Translations under genes and position numbers: made by a program | From: Allium sativum | Lineage: Eukaryota; Streptophyta; Magnoliopsida; Asparagales; Amaryllidaceae | Length of the DNA stretch: 64,000 nt | Direction of reading: 5' to 3' | Assembly (NCBI GenBank): GCA_030737875.1 | Contig: CM060910.1 | Coordinates: forward strand, 68,332,501-68,396,500 | Notes under the pieces: model-generated | What the model saw: only the letters and a program-made list of their open reading frames with translations | Database searches by the model: none | What the model was told of the DNA's origin: nothing | Shown: positions 1 through 10,776 of the stretch, piece after piece | How the letters are laid out: every line of letters starts with the position of its first letter | How positions within the stretch are numbered: position 1 is the stretch's first letter

Positions 1-467
1 ATTTTCGTTTAACGCTTCTGGATTCGTCGCAAGCAATCAGCTAAAATACTGTTAATTTTAATAGGTTACTTTAAACTATGCTCCGAAATATTCTTAGTAA
101 TACACATGACATTAGTGATAAAGCCCAAAAAACAGGCCTAATCCAAATAACAATTATAAAATGGAAACCCTAACAAACAAAAAGCCCCTGCCGCTTCCTT
201 CTTCTATGCCGCTATCGATTCTTCTGCTTCTTTATTTTCTATTCGTCTTTGCTGCAGCTTCCTTCTCCATCTCGCTTTTTTTCTGCCGCTTGTTTGTTTA
301 TGGGTTTAGATCTTCTTTTCTCTCTTTTGTTTTTGTTTTTTGCTTTTTTTTTTGAATTGGGGTACTGCCACCGAAACGGTTTATTTGTCAAATTCCGACC
401 CGGTCATCGCCGGAACAGGACCGGGACGGCCGGAAATCCGGCGTTCCGGACGGAATTTCAAACCATG
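1..467. other. AT/pyrimidine-rich DNA without a recognised gene
   Basis: I see no recognisable gene here. The longest plus-strand reading frame (161-355, 64 codons) is a run of Leu/Phe/Ser from a CT-rich tract and resembles no family I know. A short GC-rich patch (about 365-460) follows. The segment lies just left of the first copy of the duplicated locus and has no counterpart left of copy B at 43790. Confidence 0.5.
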
Positions 468-540
468 ATTAGAATGCATCAAAAAAAGTTTGGAAGAACA
501 AAAGCCAATATTTGAGTTTTGATGAATTATGAAATTGGGA

Positions 541-665
541 TTAGATTGGTAAAGACGGAGGGTGGCCCAGTGTCGTAACAAGCTTTAGGCAGACACCCTT
601 CTCATACAATTTTTGTGAGTTGTTACCATTCATCATTTCCCGTTTTCTGCCTGAAGGATCATGTT
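541..665 (-). other. Conserved ~120-bp segment, copy 1 of 4
   Basis: This segment recurs at 28785-28909, 42187-42312 and 43795-43919 and is better conserved than its surroundings. Read on the minus strand it contains an open stretch ending in a stop at 541-543, with residues such as DPSG, KREMMNG and LGHPPSLPI. It also contains AATGATGAA near one end, a CTGA-like box near the other (changed to CTAA in this copy), and an internal CTCAC/GTGAG hairpin. It could be a decayed last exon or a structured RNA; I cannot decide between them. Confidence 0.45.
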
Positions 666-1784
666 TGTCTCCAACCACAAACCTTCTTGTTTATCTTGGT
701 TCCATACTTGACTATATACATTTCTGATGATGTGGGATAATTAAGCGCAGAATCAAGTATCTATTTGGCTGGGTTACATAAAAATGCAATTAACTGTATA
801 TATATGTGCATGGATCATGTGAACAATCCTCCTATTTGTAAAGATCAGTGTCTCCCTGCAAGTTGCAACTAACTGATGTTGTTCCCCACCGAAAGCTCAA
901 GCAATGGTAAATACACACGGAACAGTATCTGCTATAGATCCATCATGATTTAAAACAAATATAAACAATCAAATCAAATTTGTTCTATCCAATAATGAAA
1001 GGATATTTGCTAAGATATATGAAGAAGATCAAACATAAGGATGTAGGAAAACACAATGTACTTGTATATGGCTAGAAAATGCACTTATTATGATCCATGC
1101 AATGCCTATGTGAAAAGGGATATAACGTTTATTATGAGTAAACCAAAGTCAAAATGATGTGTTTGATGGAACCTATTTTTGTTAATTTTGAATTGGTAGA
1201 TGATTGCAATAGATTTTTGAAAGATGCTCTAATTAGTTCATGCACATACTTCTCCATGGTTTAAGCTTTTGTCCTTGAACAAACAGGAAGCAAATTTCTC
1301 CATGGTCAAGGATGTGCTTAAAACACAGCCTATTTGCACAAATTTACAGCAGTTTCGAACTTTTGTATAACACTATTTACCTCATTAACAACTAAATATA
1401 GCATACAGCAAAGCACCGCAATTTCATGTTCAAAACCAAAAACAGTAATCACAAACTATAACACCTAAACCAATATAGCATCAATCACAACAAGACCAAA
1501 CTGGCATAGAGAAATCCCCATCACCACAACCTTGCAAGCAACATAATTGCTCCAAACATAGCAAATTCCAGCAAAGCACCAAAAATAACCAGCATTTCAT
1601 AAGTTTATCCATAGCAAGACTGCAGTAACAACCAAAGGCAACACGGAGGAATGAAAACAAGCAGTTTGGAAGCCAAGTGAGGCAATCCCCTCCGTTGCTA
1701 AGCAATCGCAAAGGGAAAGCAATAAGTGTTGAAAGTTTTTTTTAAAACCTTTGTCAAATATGATCCCTAGCTACGCTAAGGGAG

Positions 1785-1915
1785 ATGGGACTGGGGGTGG
1801 CAACCCCCCAAGGTGGGGTGTGAGGGTAACGCTCCCGCTAACGGGGTTACGTTAAAATTTAAGGCAATCACAAATGCCTCTAGCTACTGTACCAGATTTA
1901 TACACATGCAGGCCG
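1785..1915. other. GC-rich, self-complementary patch
   Basis: In AT-rich surroundings this patch holds short inverted repeats: GGGGGT/ACCCCC around a 4-base loop near 1794-1809, GTAAC/GTTAC near 1827-1850, and GGCA/TGCC near 1862-1879. The same patch is present at 45050-45180 in copy B. I do not recognise it. It may be the remnant of a short interspersed element. Confidence 0.35.
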
Positions 1916-1947
1916 CGTGCTCCAATGAACAGATACACATATGTTAT

Positions 1948-2830
1948 TGTTAGAACTTTTGTAATTACACAATTGTATTACAAACAGACAGCAACAACAA
2001 TCACTGTTAATCAATTATGTCACAATTGTGTCAAACTATGTTTACAATAATCATAGAAAGAGTAACCGATTTGTGCATAAAATCAAAGATAAACAGAAAG
2101 TATTCTGTTTAAATAATGTCCGAGTCCAGAACTTTTCTGTTTCCTTGAAACAATATTGCCGTCGTATACACCAATCGACGTAGTTGCAATTTGTTTCCCA
2201 GGATAAAACGGACCAACTCCGTAGCTTAGTGCCAGCAAACGGAGCTCCGACGAACTGAAGTTGGTTATAGAAACAAGATCAGAGAATTACGTTGAAGAAG
2301 AAGGACAGAAAAAAGTAAAAATCTGTCTTTGTTTTGGGCAGTGTATATATAGGCAAGGAGGAGTGCCTGTTCGCATGCATCAGTAACCGTCAGAATAGGA
2401 AAGGTTGCGACCCTTTAACCACTCTGTTATTAATATGCATATGCTGAGAATTCAAATGGTTGTATTCGTTCAGTGAACAGACATTCCTTTCGAATTCTGG
2501 ACTGAACAGACACACCTTTTAAAATTCTAAGAAAAAATATTCTCATGTCAGTGCACTAGCCCAATCAGCAACGTCGGCCATATCCAATCAGGAGACCCCA
2601 AGAGCCCCAAGGCCCAAGGCCCTTATCTTTGACTTTTTAATATATTTAATATGGCCAAGTCCACATCCTTTTATCATCCCTCTCTTTTTTATTTTACATA
2701 AGCCTATTTGGCTTCTAATATATAAGGAGAGATTGTGCTAATATTTCTATGATGTGGGACTTTAAATGTTGCTACCCCTATCTCTTCTTCTTCCCACTTT
2801 TCTCTTTCGTTGCTCATTCATTTTCCAACA
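1948..2830 (-). repeat. Copia-1 3' LTR
   Basis: This 883-bp repeat is nearly identical to 7344-8229. Because the element is on the minus strand, this left copy is the 3' LTR. It ends at the polypurine tract that begins at 2831. Confidence 0.96.
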
Positions 2831-3358
2831 ATCCCCCACATGAATGAGCAATCGATCTTAGTTTCACGAACCATTTATCGCATCGGTTAAAGTAGCACAA
2901 GGGCTTTGAACTTTCCTAGTGATTACCTACTTGAATCACAGGCGAATCAGTAGACATAGACTGTCCTTGAACTGTAAGCCTTTTGTGTAATTCCAAAGTA
3001 GATAACACACGATAAATGTTTCTTATAACCCTTCGTTCTCTGTGTGTGTTCGTTTTTGCCTTGAACACCTGCCTGGTCTCATAAGTGCTTAGAGAATTTG
3101 GCCTCGTAATTCTCTTTGAAGCGGCGCCTTCGCACTTACATAGGTGATTCTGTAAAGGGTATTCTTTAATTCCTCAAGTACAGACATCATTAAAAGTACT
3201 AATACTTATCCTTATTCAACATATAATGCACTGACTTATCATAGGAATGGTTTGTGTATAACAGTGCCATCAAGTTTCTCTAAAACTTCGTTGTCCCTTT
3301 GAACCTAGATCTTGGGATCTCCAGTCAACTAGGTGGGGTTTCCATTTCAGAAAAACCT

Positions 3359-6300
3359 TTAGTCTATAGGCCTTAGCCCCATTCCCTTCGATAAGGTTTG
3401 AACTTTCTCTCTTGGCAAGCCTTTTGTAAGTGGATCCGCTAAGTTATCTTTAGATCGAATGTAATCTATTGTGATAACCCCATTAGAGAGAAGTTGTCTT
3501 ATCGTTTTATGTCTACGACGAATATGCCTAGATTTACCATTGTATAGTGTACTATTAGCTCTTCCAATAGCTGATTGACTATCACAATGTATACATATTG
3601 GAGGCATAGGTTTGCTCCAATTAGGAATGTCTTCCAAGAAGCTTCGAATCCATTCTGCTTCTTCTGCAGTCTTATCTAGTGCAATAAACTCTGATTCCAT
3701 CGTAGATCTAGCGATACAAGTCTGTTTGGATGATTTCCATGAAATTGCTCCATTTCCTAATGTGAACACGTATCCACTTGTAGACTTTGTATCATTTGAT
3801 CCAGTGATCCAATTTGCATCACTGTATCCTTCCACTATTGAAGGATAGTTTGTATAGTATAGACCATAACTCTGTGTATACTTTAGATATCCTAGAACTC
3901 TGATTATCGCTTTCCAATGATGTTTACCAGGATTGCTGGTAAATCTACTTAGTTTGCTTACAGCATATGCGATATCAGGCCTAGTACAGTTCATAACATA
4001 CATGATACTTCCTAGTATACGAGAGTATTCCAATTGGTAAATACCGTCACCAGTGTTCTTTACCCAATTTTGGTTCATATCTACTGGTGATTTTGCAATA
4101 GTTACATTATATTGCTTGAATTTCTCAAGTATTTTGGTGATGTAATGCGATTGGGATAATGCATATCCCTGTGGTGTTCTAAGAATTTTTACACCTAATA
4201 TTACATCAGCCAGTCCTAGGTCTTTCATATCGAATCTAGAGGATAACATATCCTTTGTAGATGTTATTATGGCCTTGTTGTTGCCTAGGATCAATAGGTC
4301 ATCAACATAAAGACAAACAATGACATATCCAATGTGTGTATGTTTTATGTACACACATTTATCTGATTCATTTATCGTGAATCCATTTGATAACATAGTA
4401 TTGTCAAACTTCTCATGCCACTGTTTTGGAGCTTGCTTAAGGCCATAAAGTGATTTTACCAATTTGCAAACTTTATGCTCATTTTCTGAGCTTAGAAATC
4501 CTTCAGGTTGTTTCATATAGATTTCCTCCTCTAGTTCACCATTCAAGAATGCAGTTTTAACATCCATTTGATGTATTTCCAAGTCATGTACGGATGCAAT
4601 TGCAATGAGCATTCTAATTGACGTTATCCTCGTTACAGGTGAATATGTATCGAAATAGTCCAGGTCTTCCTTTTGTCTAAATCCTTGGACTACCAGTCGA
4701 GCTTTGTACTTGTCTATCGAACCATCAGGTTTCAATTTCTTTTTAAATATCCATTTATTACCTAAGGCCTTACATCCTTGAGGTAAATCAACCAATTCCC
4801 ATGTATGATTTGACATAATGGATTCAATTTCATTGTTAATTGCCTCCTTCCAATAAGGGGCATCGTTGGAAGACATAGCTTGTTTGTATGTCAATGGATC
4901 ATCTTCTAACATAAATGTATAGAAGTCCGGTCCAAAGGTTTTTAAAGTCCTTGACCTTTTACTTTTTCTTGGTTCCTCCACTTGCTGCTCAACACTACTT
5001 TGTTGAGTGTTATTTTGTTCAGCGTCCTCAATAGAGTAAGGAACTTCAATTTCCCTTGGTCTCTTAGGTGCATGATTTTCAGTACCATGTTTCAAGGGAA
5101 ATACATGTTCGAAAAATCTAGCATTTCTCGACTCAATGATGGTATTTTCATGAATATCATCAATTTCAGATTGGTGTACCAAAAATCGATATGCAGCACT
5201 GTTTTGTGCATATCCAATGAATACACAATCAATTGTTTTTGGTCCAATTTTGACCTTCTTTGGTTTTGGTACCTCTACTTTGGCAAGACACCCCCACACT
5301 TTTAGGTATTTGTAGGATGGTGGTCTGTTTTTCCAAAGTTCATGAGGAGATTTAGATATTTTCTTTCGGGGTATTTTATTTAAAATATGATTTGCCGAAA
5401 GAATAGCTTCTCCCCAATAGTTATCTGGCAAGCCAGAGCTAATTAGTAAGGCATTCATCATTTCTTTAAGAGTTCTATTTTTCCGTTCAGCTATACCGTT
5501 GGATTGAGGTGAATACGGGGCTGTAGTTTGATGTATAATTCCATGTTCAGCACAGAATTCCTCAAATGGAGACTCGTATTCTCCTCCTCTGTCACTTCTT
5601 AAAGATTTTATTTTCTTGTTGAGTTGATTCTCAACTTCTGCCTTATACTGTTTAAACATTTCGAATGCTTCGTCCTTACTTCTAAGGAGATACACATGAC
5701 AGTATCTGGTACAATCATCAATGAATGTAATAAAGTACCTTTTTCCACCTCTAGTTTGACACATTTTCAAATCGCATACATCAGTATGTATTAAGTCTAG
5801 AGGTTCTGTCACTCGTTCAACATGATGAAACGAGGTTCTTGTCAATTTTGCTTCTGCACAAACTTGACATTTATAGTTGGAATCTATATTGCATTTTGGT
5901 ATAAATTCTAGATTAATCAATTTTCGCAATGTATCAAAGTTTACATGCCCTAATCTAGAATGCCATATGTTAGAAGATTCAACAATATAAGCAGAAGATT
6001 CACTTTCATTCATTTCAGTGCGTGGTACAATAGTGGTTACATTTGCTTTAAATAAACCATCACACACATAACCTCTTCCAACATACACCCCATTCTTGGA
6101 AAGAACAAATTTGTCAGCTTCAAAGATCAATTTGAAGCCATGCTTGCTCAGCAACGATCCTGAAATCAGGTTCTTGCGAATTTCTGGAACATGGAGAACA
6201 TCATTTAAAGTCAGTTCCTTTCCAGAAGTCAGTTTCAGCACAACTTTTCCTTTGCCTTCGACCTTGGAAGTGGAAGAATTGCCCATAAAAAGTTGTTCAG

Positions 6301-7318
6301 CATCAGTTGCAGTTTTATAGGTTGTAAACATCCACTTGTTAGCACATATGTGTCGAGTGGCTCCAGTGTCTACAAACCATTCCTTTGAGTTGCCAATAAG
6401 GTTGCATTCTGATATTACTGCACATAAATCAATATCAGAAATGCCTTTCGAAACATCAGCCGTATTCGCTTCCAACTTCTTCTTTTTAGGCGCACGACAT
6501 TCGGCTGCTTTGTGCCCCTTCTTTCCACAGTTGTGGCAAGAACCCAGAAATTTCTTTGACTTCTTAGGAGCATTCTCCCTTTTTCTTTTGTTAGTTTTGT
6601 CTGACTCAACAACATTTGCTTTGGCAGCAATATTCTGAGAAATCTTTTTCTCAGAATTTCTGTTATCTTCCTCAATGCGAAGCCGAACTATGAGATCTTC
6701 CATTGTCATTTCCTTACGCTTGTGCTTAAGGTAATTTTTAAAGTCCTTCCAAGAAGGAGGCAATTTCTCAATAGTTGCAGCAACTTGAAAAGTCTCGCTA
6801 AGAGTCATCTTTTCATCTTCTAATTGACGGATGATAAGTTGCAGTTCTTGAGCTTGACTTATCACTGTCTTTGAGTCAACCATTTTGAAGTCTAGAAATT
6901 TTCCAGCAATGAATTTCTTCATGCCTGCATCTTCAGTTTTGTACTTCTTTTCCAGAGCCAACCAGAGTTGTTTGGACGTTGCAAAAGTACAATAGACATT
7001 GTAGAGGCTATCATCCAGACCATTCAGAATATAGTTTTTGCACATGAAATCTGAATTTGTCCAGATATTAAGTGCCTCTACTTTAGTAGCGTCAGGTTCG
7101 AGTTCGTCTACCACAGGAGCCTCTTCAGTCAGAAACTTTGCAAGGCTTAGTGTTGTTAAATAAAACAACATTTTCTGTTGCCAGCGCTTGAAATTGATTC
7201 CATTGAACTTCTCTGGCCTTTCGCCATGAGACAGAGCCATTGTCGGAAGCACAGGCGCTGGCTGAGCAGTTTTCACCGTCTGAATCGGTGCAGAATCAGT
7301 GCTGCTGTTTTTCGTCAT
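3359..7318 (-). CDS. Copia gag-pol polyprotein, intact
   Basis: This is a single 1319-residue polyprotein that makes the Gag shell, protease, integrase and reverse transcriptase/RNase H of Copia-1. I take the first ATG (7316-7318), which follows directly on TTGTTGCAG. The order is the Ty1/copia order. Gag is about residues 30-230. A CX2CX4HX4C zinc knuckle ([14 protein letters not shown]) is near 261-274. The aspartic protease motif DTGA is near 317. The integrase HHCC region is near 453-487, and its catalytic D, D and E are near 513, 576 and 611. Reverse transcriptase has YVDD near 1004-1007. RNase H is about 1130-1290 and ends with the LADPLTKGL segment typical of the family. No stop or frameshift is visible. 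The Gag start and overall sequence resemble TNT1/Tork-type plant elements. It could be translationally competent; expression depends on host silencing. Confidence 0.96.
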   Translation of the reverse strand: MTKNSSTDSAPIQTVKTAQPAPVLPTMALSHGERPEKFNGINFKRWQQKMLFYLTTLSLAKFLTEEAPVVDELEPDATKVEALNIWTNSDFMCKNYILNGLDDSLYNVYCTFATSKQLWLALEKKYKTEDAGMKKFIAGKFLDFKMVDSKTVISQAQELQLIIRQLEDEKMTLSETFQVAATIEKLPPSWKDFKNYLKHKRKEMTMEDLIVRLRIEEDNRNSEKKISQNIAAKANVVESDKTNKRKRENAPKKSKKFLGSCHNCGKKGHKAAECRAPKKKKLEANTADVSKGISDIDLCAVISECNLIGNSKEWFVDTGATRHICANKWMFTTYKTATDAEQLFMGNSSTSKVEGKGKVVLKLTSGKELTLNDVLHVPEIRKNLISGSLLSKHGFKLIFEADKFVLSKNGVYVGRGYVCDGLFKANVTTIVPRTEMNESESSAYIVESSNIWHSRLGHVNFDTLRKLINLEFIPKCNIDSNYKCQVCAEAKLTRTSFHHVERVTEPLDLIHTDVCDLKMCQTRGGKRYFITFIDDCTRYCHVYLLRSKDEAFEMFKQYKAEVENQLNKKIKSLRSDRGGEYESPFEEFCAEHGIIHQTTAPYSPQSNGIAERKNRTLKEMMNALLISSGLPDNYWGEAILSANHILNKIPRKKISKSPHELWKNRPPSYKYLKVWGCLAKVEVPKPKKVKIGPKTIDCVFIGYAQNSAAYRFLVHQSEIDDIHENTIIESRNARFFEHVFPLKHGTENHAPKRPREIEVPYSIEDAEQNNTQQSSVEQQVEEPRKSKRSRTLKTFGPDFYTFMLEDDPLTYKQAMSSNDAPYWKEAINNEIESIMSNHTWELVDLPQGCKALGNKWIFKKKLKPDGSIDKYKARLVVQGFRQKEDLDYFDTYSPVTRITSIRMLIAIASVHDLEIHQMDVKTAFLNGELEEEIYMKQPEGFLSSENEHKVCKLVKSLYGLKQAPKQWHEKFDNTMLSNGFTINESDKCVYIKHTHIGYVIVCLYVDDLLILGNNKAIITSTKDMLSSRFDMKDLGLADVILGVKILRTPQGYALSQSHYITKILEKFKQYNVTIAKSPVDMNQNWVKNTGDGIYQLEYSRILGSIMYVMNCTRPDIAYAVSKLSRFTSNPGKHHWKAIIRVLGYLKYTQSYGLYYTNYPSIVEGYSDANWITGSNDTKSTSGYVFTLGNGAISWKSSKQTCIARSTMESEFIALDKTAEEAEWIRSFLEDIPNWSKPMPPICIHCDSQSAIGRANSTLYNGKSRHIRRRHKTIRQLLSNGVITIDYIRSKDNLADPLTKGLPREKVQTLSKGMGLRPID

Positions 7319-7327
7319 CTGCAACAA

Positions 7328-7341
7328 AATATTGTTTCAAG
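7328..7341 (-). other. Atypical primer-binding region of Copia-1
   Basis: On the coding strand the bases after the 5' LTR read AT then CTTGAAACAATATT, not the TGGTATCAGAGC-type complement of initiator tRNA found in the other elements here. These 14 bases are a perfect reverse complement of 7543-7556 inside the same LTR, downstream of the TATA box, so the element RNA could pair with itself at the priming site. The start codon follows 9 bases later. Confidence 0.6.
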
Positions 7342-7343
7342 AT

Positions 7344-8229
7344 TGTTAGAACTTTTGTAATTACACAATTGTATTACAAACAGACAGCAACAACAATCAC
7401 TGTTAATCAATTATGTCACAATTGTCACGTCAAACTATGTTTACAATAATCATAGAAAGCGTAACCGATTTGTGCATAAAATCAAAGATAAACAGAAAGT
7501 ATTCTGTTTAAATAATGTCCGAGTCCAGAACTTTTCTGTTTCCTTGAAACAATATTGCCGTCGTATACACCAATCGACGTAGTTGCAATTTGTTTCCCAG
7601 GATAAAACGGACCAACTCCGTAGCTTAGTGCCAGCAAACGGAGCTCCGACGAACTGAAGTTGGTTATAGAAACAAGATCAGAGAATTACGTTGAAGAAGA
7701 AGGACAGAAAAAAGTAAAAATCTGTCTTTGTTTTGGGCAGTGTATATATAGGCAAGGAGGAGTGCCTGTTCGCATGCATCAGTAACCGTCAGAATAGGAA
7801 AGGTTGCGACCCTTTAACCACTCTGTTATTAATATGCATATGCTGAGAATTCAAATGGTTGTATTCGTTCAGTGAACAGACATTCCTTTCGAATTCTGGA
7901 CTGAACAGACACACCTTTTAAAATTCTGAGAAAAAATATTCTCATGTCAGTGCACTAGCCCAATCAGCAACGTCGGCCATATCCAATCAGGAGACCCCAA
8001 GAGCCCCAAGGCGCAAGGCCCTTATCTTTGACTTTTTAATATATTTAATATGGCCAAGTCCACATCCTTTTATCATCCCTCTCTTTTTTATTTTACATAA
8101 GCCTATTTGGCTTCTAATATATAAGGAGAGATTGTGCTAATATTTCTATGATGTGGGACTTTAAATGTTGCTACCCCTATCTCTTCTTCTTCCCACTTTT
8201 CTCTTTCGTTGCTCATTCATTTTCCAACA
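7344..8229 (-). repeat. Copia-1 5' LTR
   Basis: This is the 886-bp promoter-bearing LTR, the right copy because the element is on the minus strand. It ends at the TSD GTTAT. It contains the 14-base segment (7543-7556) complementary to the primer-binding region. Confidence 0.96.
7741..7751 (-). promoter_or_regulatory. TATA box of the Copia-1 LTR
   Basis: The coding strand reads CTATATATACA inside the 5' LTR, about 400 bases before the LTR end. Transcription would be expected to start some 25-35 bases further on, near 7710-7720. The 3' LTR has the same motif. Confidence 0.55.
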
Positions 8230-8735
8230 GTTATATCCATAAACAGATAAAGCCAAAGATTTTCCTAGGAAACAATGAAACCGTAAATCAAACTTTTTCA
8301 TTGCAAACGGCTGTAACAAAAATAAAGAAAAATTTGTGCGTACAAACTTCTTGCTTTAAGCAACATACAAAAATATATTCAAGTCCAAACCGTGACTTAG
8401 TGTACGTACATGTAATCCCAGAAACAAAATAACTACATTATACCATTCTCCAAGTGCAGGAACGCGGAAATGGAATGCTAAAAACAAAACCACTGCATCT
8501 TATTTTCATATGTGCGCACAAAGATGTCGAATTTGCATGATCTAACATTGCTTATCTTAAATATTAGAACCTTGACTTGTGCAGTGTTCTATAGCATCCT
8601 TTCCACATATTTTTCTAGCTGGACGGATGACACTTTTCCGTAAAAGTTCAAAACAACTATTGGTCTTCTATTAGATTCTACTATAAATAAATGAAAAAAA
8701 AAAACATATGTAATTATATGCATTTCATCACTATA
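8230..8735. repeat. Duplicated locus, copy A, middle part
   Basis: This segment continues the copy A locus between Copia-1 and Copia-4A and matches 45202-45706. It is AT-rich and no gene is evident. A 94-codon frame that spans the Copia-1 LTR junction (8148-8432) is an artefact of the insertion. Confidence 0.85.
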
Positions 8736-10686
8736 TGTAAAGTTAATAATCTGAGATGTTTCTTACAATAGTGTTTGTATTTCATATTGTACTAGTGTGT
8801 AACCCGTGCATTGCACACGATAAAGCTATCAAAAATAGTATTTATTTTTTTAATGTTAAAATGAGGATTTTGTTATGCAAAATATGATAAATTTTAATAT
8901 GAAATATACAAGCTATTAAATAAAATTATTATTATTATATATGTTCAATAGTTTACATAAACAACTTGCATGTGTGTATTTGAGAATTTTTTAATCATTT
9001 TTGTTGATATAAATATACATGTTGAAATTGATATGTGTTAATAATTTATTCGATGAATCAACAAATATTGTTTGACAGAATTTGTTTTAATAGATTGAAT
9101 GTAAAATTACGAAGTTAGTTTAACTGTATAACGTAGCAATAGAAATTTGCAAAAAAAATATATTATAAATTTGTTGTGGAGTTACTGATGTCCAAAAAGA
9201 ATATTATAATATGTAGTAAATTCTTGATATAAACGAATCATAATTAATTTACAAATTAAAATTTTCATTATTGTTGATATACATAGTTCATGTTATGTGA
9301 TTTATACATATTTATAGTTGCATGAAAAAAATTCCTTTTTAAAATATAAATATACATACTAAATTGGCGTATATTTTTAAGAGCTATTAGAAAAATGGAT
9401 TAAATGATCTATAAGATATTTAAATAACTAGAATTTAATATTTCATTAGTAGTTTAAACATATGGATTGAAATATAAAATATCATAAAAGAATTGAGAAG
9501 GTTCAGCAAATAACTGTAAAAATGTTAAAATGTACAGCGGGAATTATTTTCTTTAATTTATGACAAATTTATTGTGATAAGTGTATAATATATTTTTTAC
9601 TATTGTTTACATATATTATTTAAATTGCGTAGGTTATTTAATTTTTTATTTAGAAGAAAATCTAATTTTGTCATTTATGTTGATATGAATATGGTGTACA
9701 TTTTAAGACATCATACTCAATGTTAATTAGATGAATTAAAAATAATTTATTGATTGAATTCATTTGTTAAATTCAAAATCACATAATTAATTAAAACATA
9801 TCGATTTAAATGTACAAATTTAAATGATATTGTTTAGTGTTTTGTAGATAACTAATTAAAATTTTAAAATGTAGGTGTTTAACATTAATATTACAATGCA
9901 ATACACGTTAAATATATTAACGTAAATGAGTTCAACTTTGAACTTGTGATAGTTATTTATGTTTATAATTTATGTTATATGATTGACGTGTTTATATATT
10001 TGAGTCGTTTTTTATTTTTGTTAATATGAATATGGTTAATCTTGATGTGATTTATAAGACGAATCAATGAATAATGGTTTGCTAAAGTTATTTAAATATT
10101 TTTGATATTATGTAATTAACTATAAAATATGGTACTAAGTGTAAACTATTAGAAAAGAATTGAGAGAGACTTAAATGATAACATAAAGTTTTAAATGTAG
10201 GTATTTGAAGCTAAAAAGCATAATTTTGTCAATTTTGCATTTAAAAGAAATTTCAGTTAATTAAATTTGTTTAAATTGCTTAAATATAAGATTATGTAAC
10301 TAATTTAAATACATGAACTTAAATGTAAAATGTTGGGAGCTAACTGTGAATAAATAATTATGTAAACTTTGTAATGTCCATATCAAAATGTAAAATGACA
10401 GAAAAAGTAAAATAATGTGAGAGAAATAGTAAATAAGTGTAAAGTGATAAGCTAATTTGAAACTAAAATATCTGAAACTAAAATTCCTGCTAGAATTAAG
10501 GAGAGAGCTTTAAAAGTTTCCGCTTTACTATTATTTAATAGATTCGGTTTCTATTGTATTTTTTATTTTGTTGTTTGAATGGGCTGGACTGTAAAAGCCT
10601 ACTTGTTTGTATAAATACTAAATACTTTGTATTGGTTTGGTAGCTTGAATAGAAAAACATTTTATTTGACTAAAGCTCTCTTCTCA
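8736..10686 (+). repeat. Copia-4A 5' LTR, split by a Helitron
   Basis: The 200-bp LTR is divided into 8736-8791 and 10543-10686. The uninterrupted right LTR reads straight across the junction (ATTGTA joined to TTCGGT). A TATA-like TGTATAAATAC lies near 10608. Confidence 0.93.
8792..10542 (-). mobile_element. Non-autonomous Helitron, copy A
   Basis: This 1751-bp, very AT-rich insertion lies between A and T of the Copia-4A LTR, with no target duplication. Read on the minus strand it starts TCTATTAAATAATAG. It ends with a small hairpin (GTGCAATGCAC), ten bases, then CTAG. A 5' TC, a 3' hairpin and CTRR before an AT target are the defining Helitron ends. No Rep/helicase frame is present, so it is non-autonomous. 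The same insertion at the same site is in copy B, so it predates the duplication. Confidence 0.88.
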
Positions 10687-10776
10687 TGGTATCGGAGCCA
10701 CGGTGATATCAGATCTAGATCTAAATTTTTTCTTTTCTTCTCGATTTCTTCCTCTTTCTTAATTTCTTCTTCTAAA

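Larger units (their letters stand above)
468..1947. repeat. Duplicated locus, copy A, left part
   Basis: This stretch matches 43790-45206 closely from about 541 on, including the same punctuation of short AT tracts and the GC-rich patch near 1790-1900. A diverged version of its left part lies at 28700-28952 and 34815-35450, split by Copia-2. No long reading frame is conserved among the copies, so it behaves as non-coding or decayed DNA. It is interrupted at 1948 by Copia-1. The uninterrupted sequence at 45200-45215 in copy B shows the pre-insertion state. Confidence 0.85.
1948..8229 (-). mobile_element. Copia-1: complete Ty1/copia LTR retrotransposon
   Basis: This is a complete 6.28-kb element with LTRs at 1948-2830 and 7344-8229, flanked by a perfect 5-bp target-site duplication GTTAT (1943-1947 and 8230-8234). 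Copy B at 45204-45210 carries the same locus with a single GTTAT and no element, which proves the insertion. The LTRs end in TG/CA. On the coding strand a purine tract (GTGTGGGGGAT) abuts the 3' LTR at 2831-2843. The two LTRs differ, by my hand count, at about three bases plus one 3-bp indel, so the insertion is recent. The internal region carries one uninterrupted gag-pol frame. Unusually, no tRNA-iMet-type primer site follows the 5' LTR. Confidence 0.97.

Noticed and set aside
161..355. Possible signal-peptide-like small protein
   Set aside because: It is low-complexity Leu/Phe/Ser from a CT-rich tract with no counterpart in the other copies.
541..665. tRNA or tRNA-derived SINE reading of the 120-bp segment
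   Set aside because: A box A-like TGGCCCAGTG is present, but there is no box B, cloverleaf or A tail.
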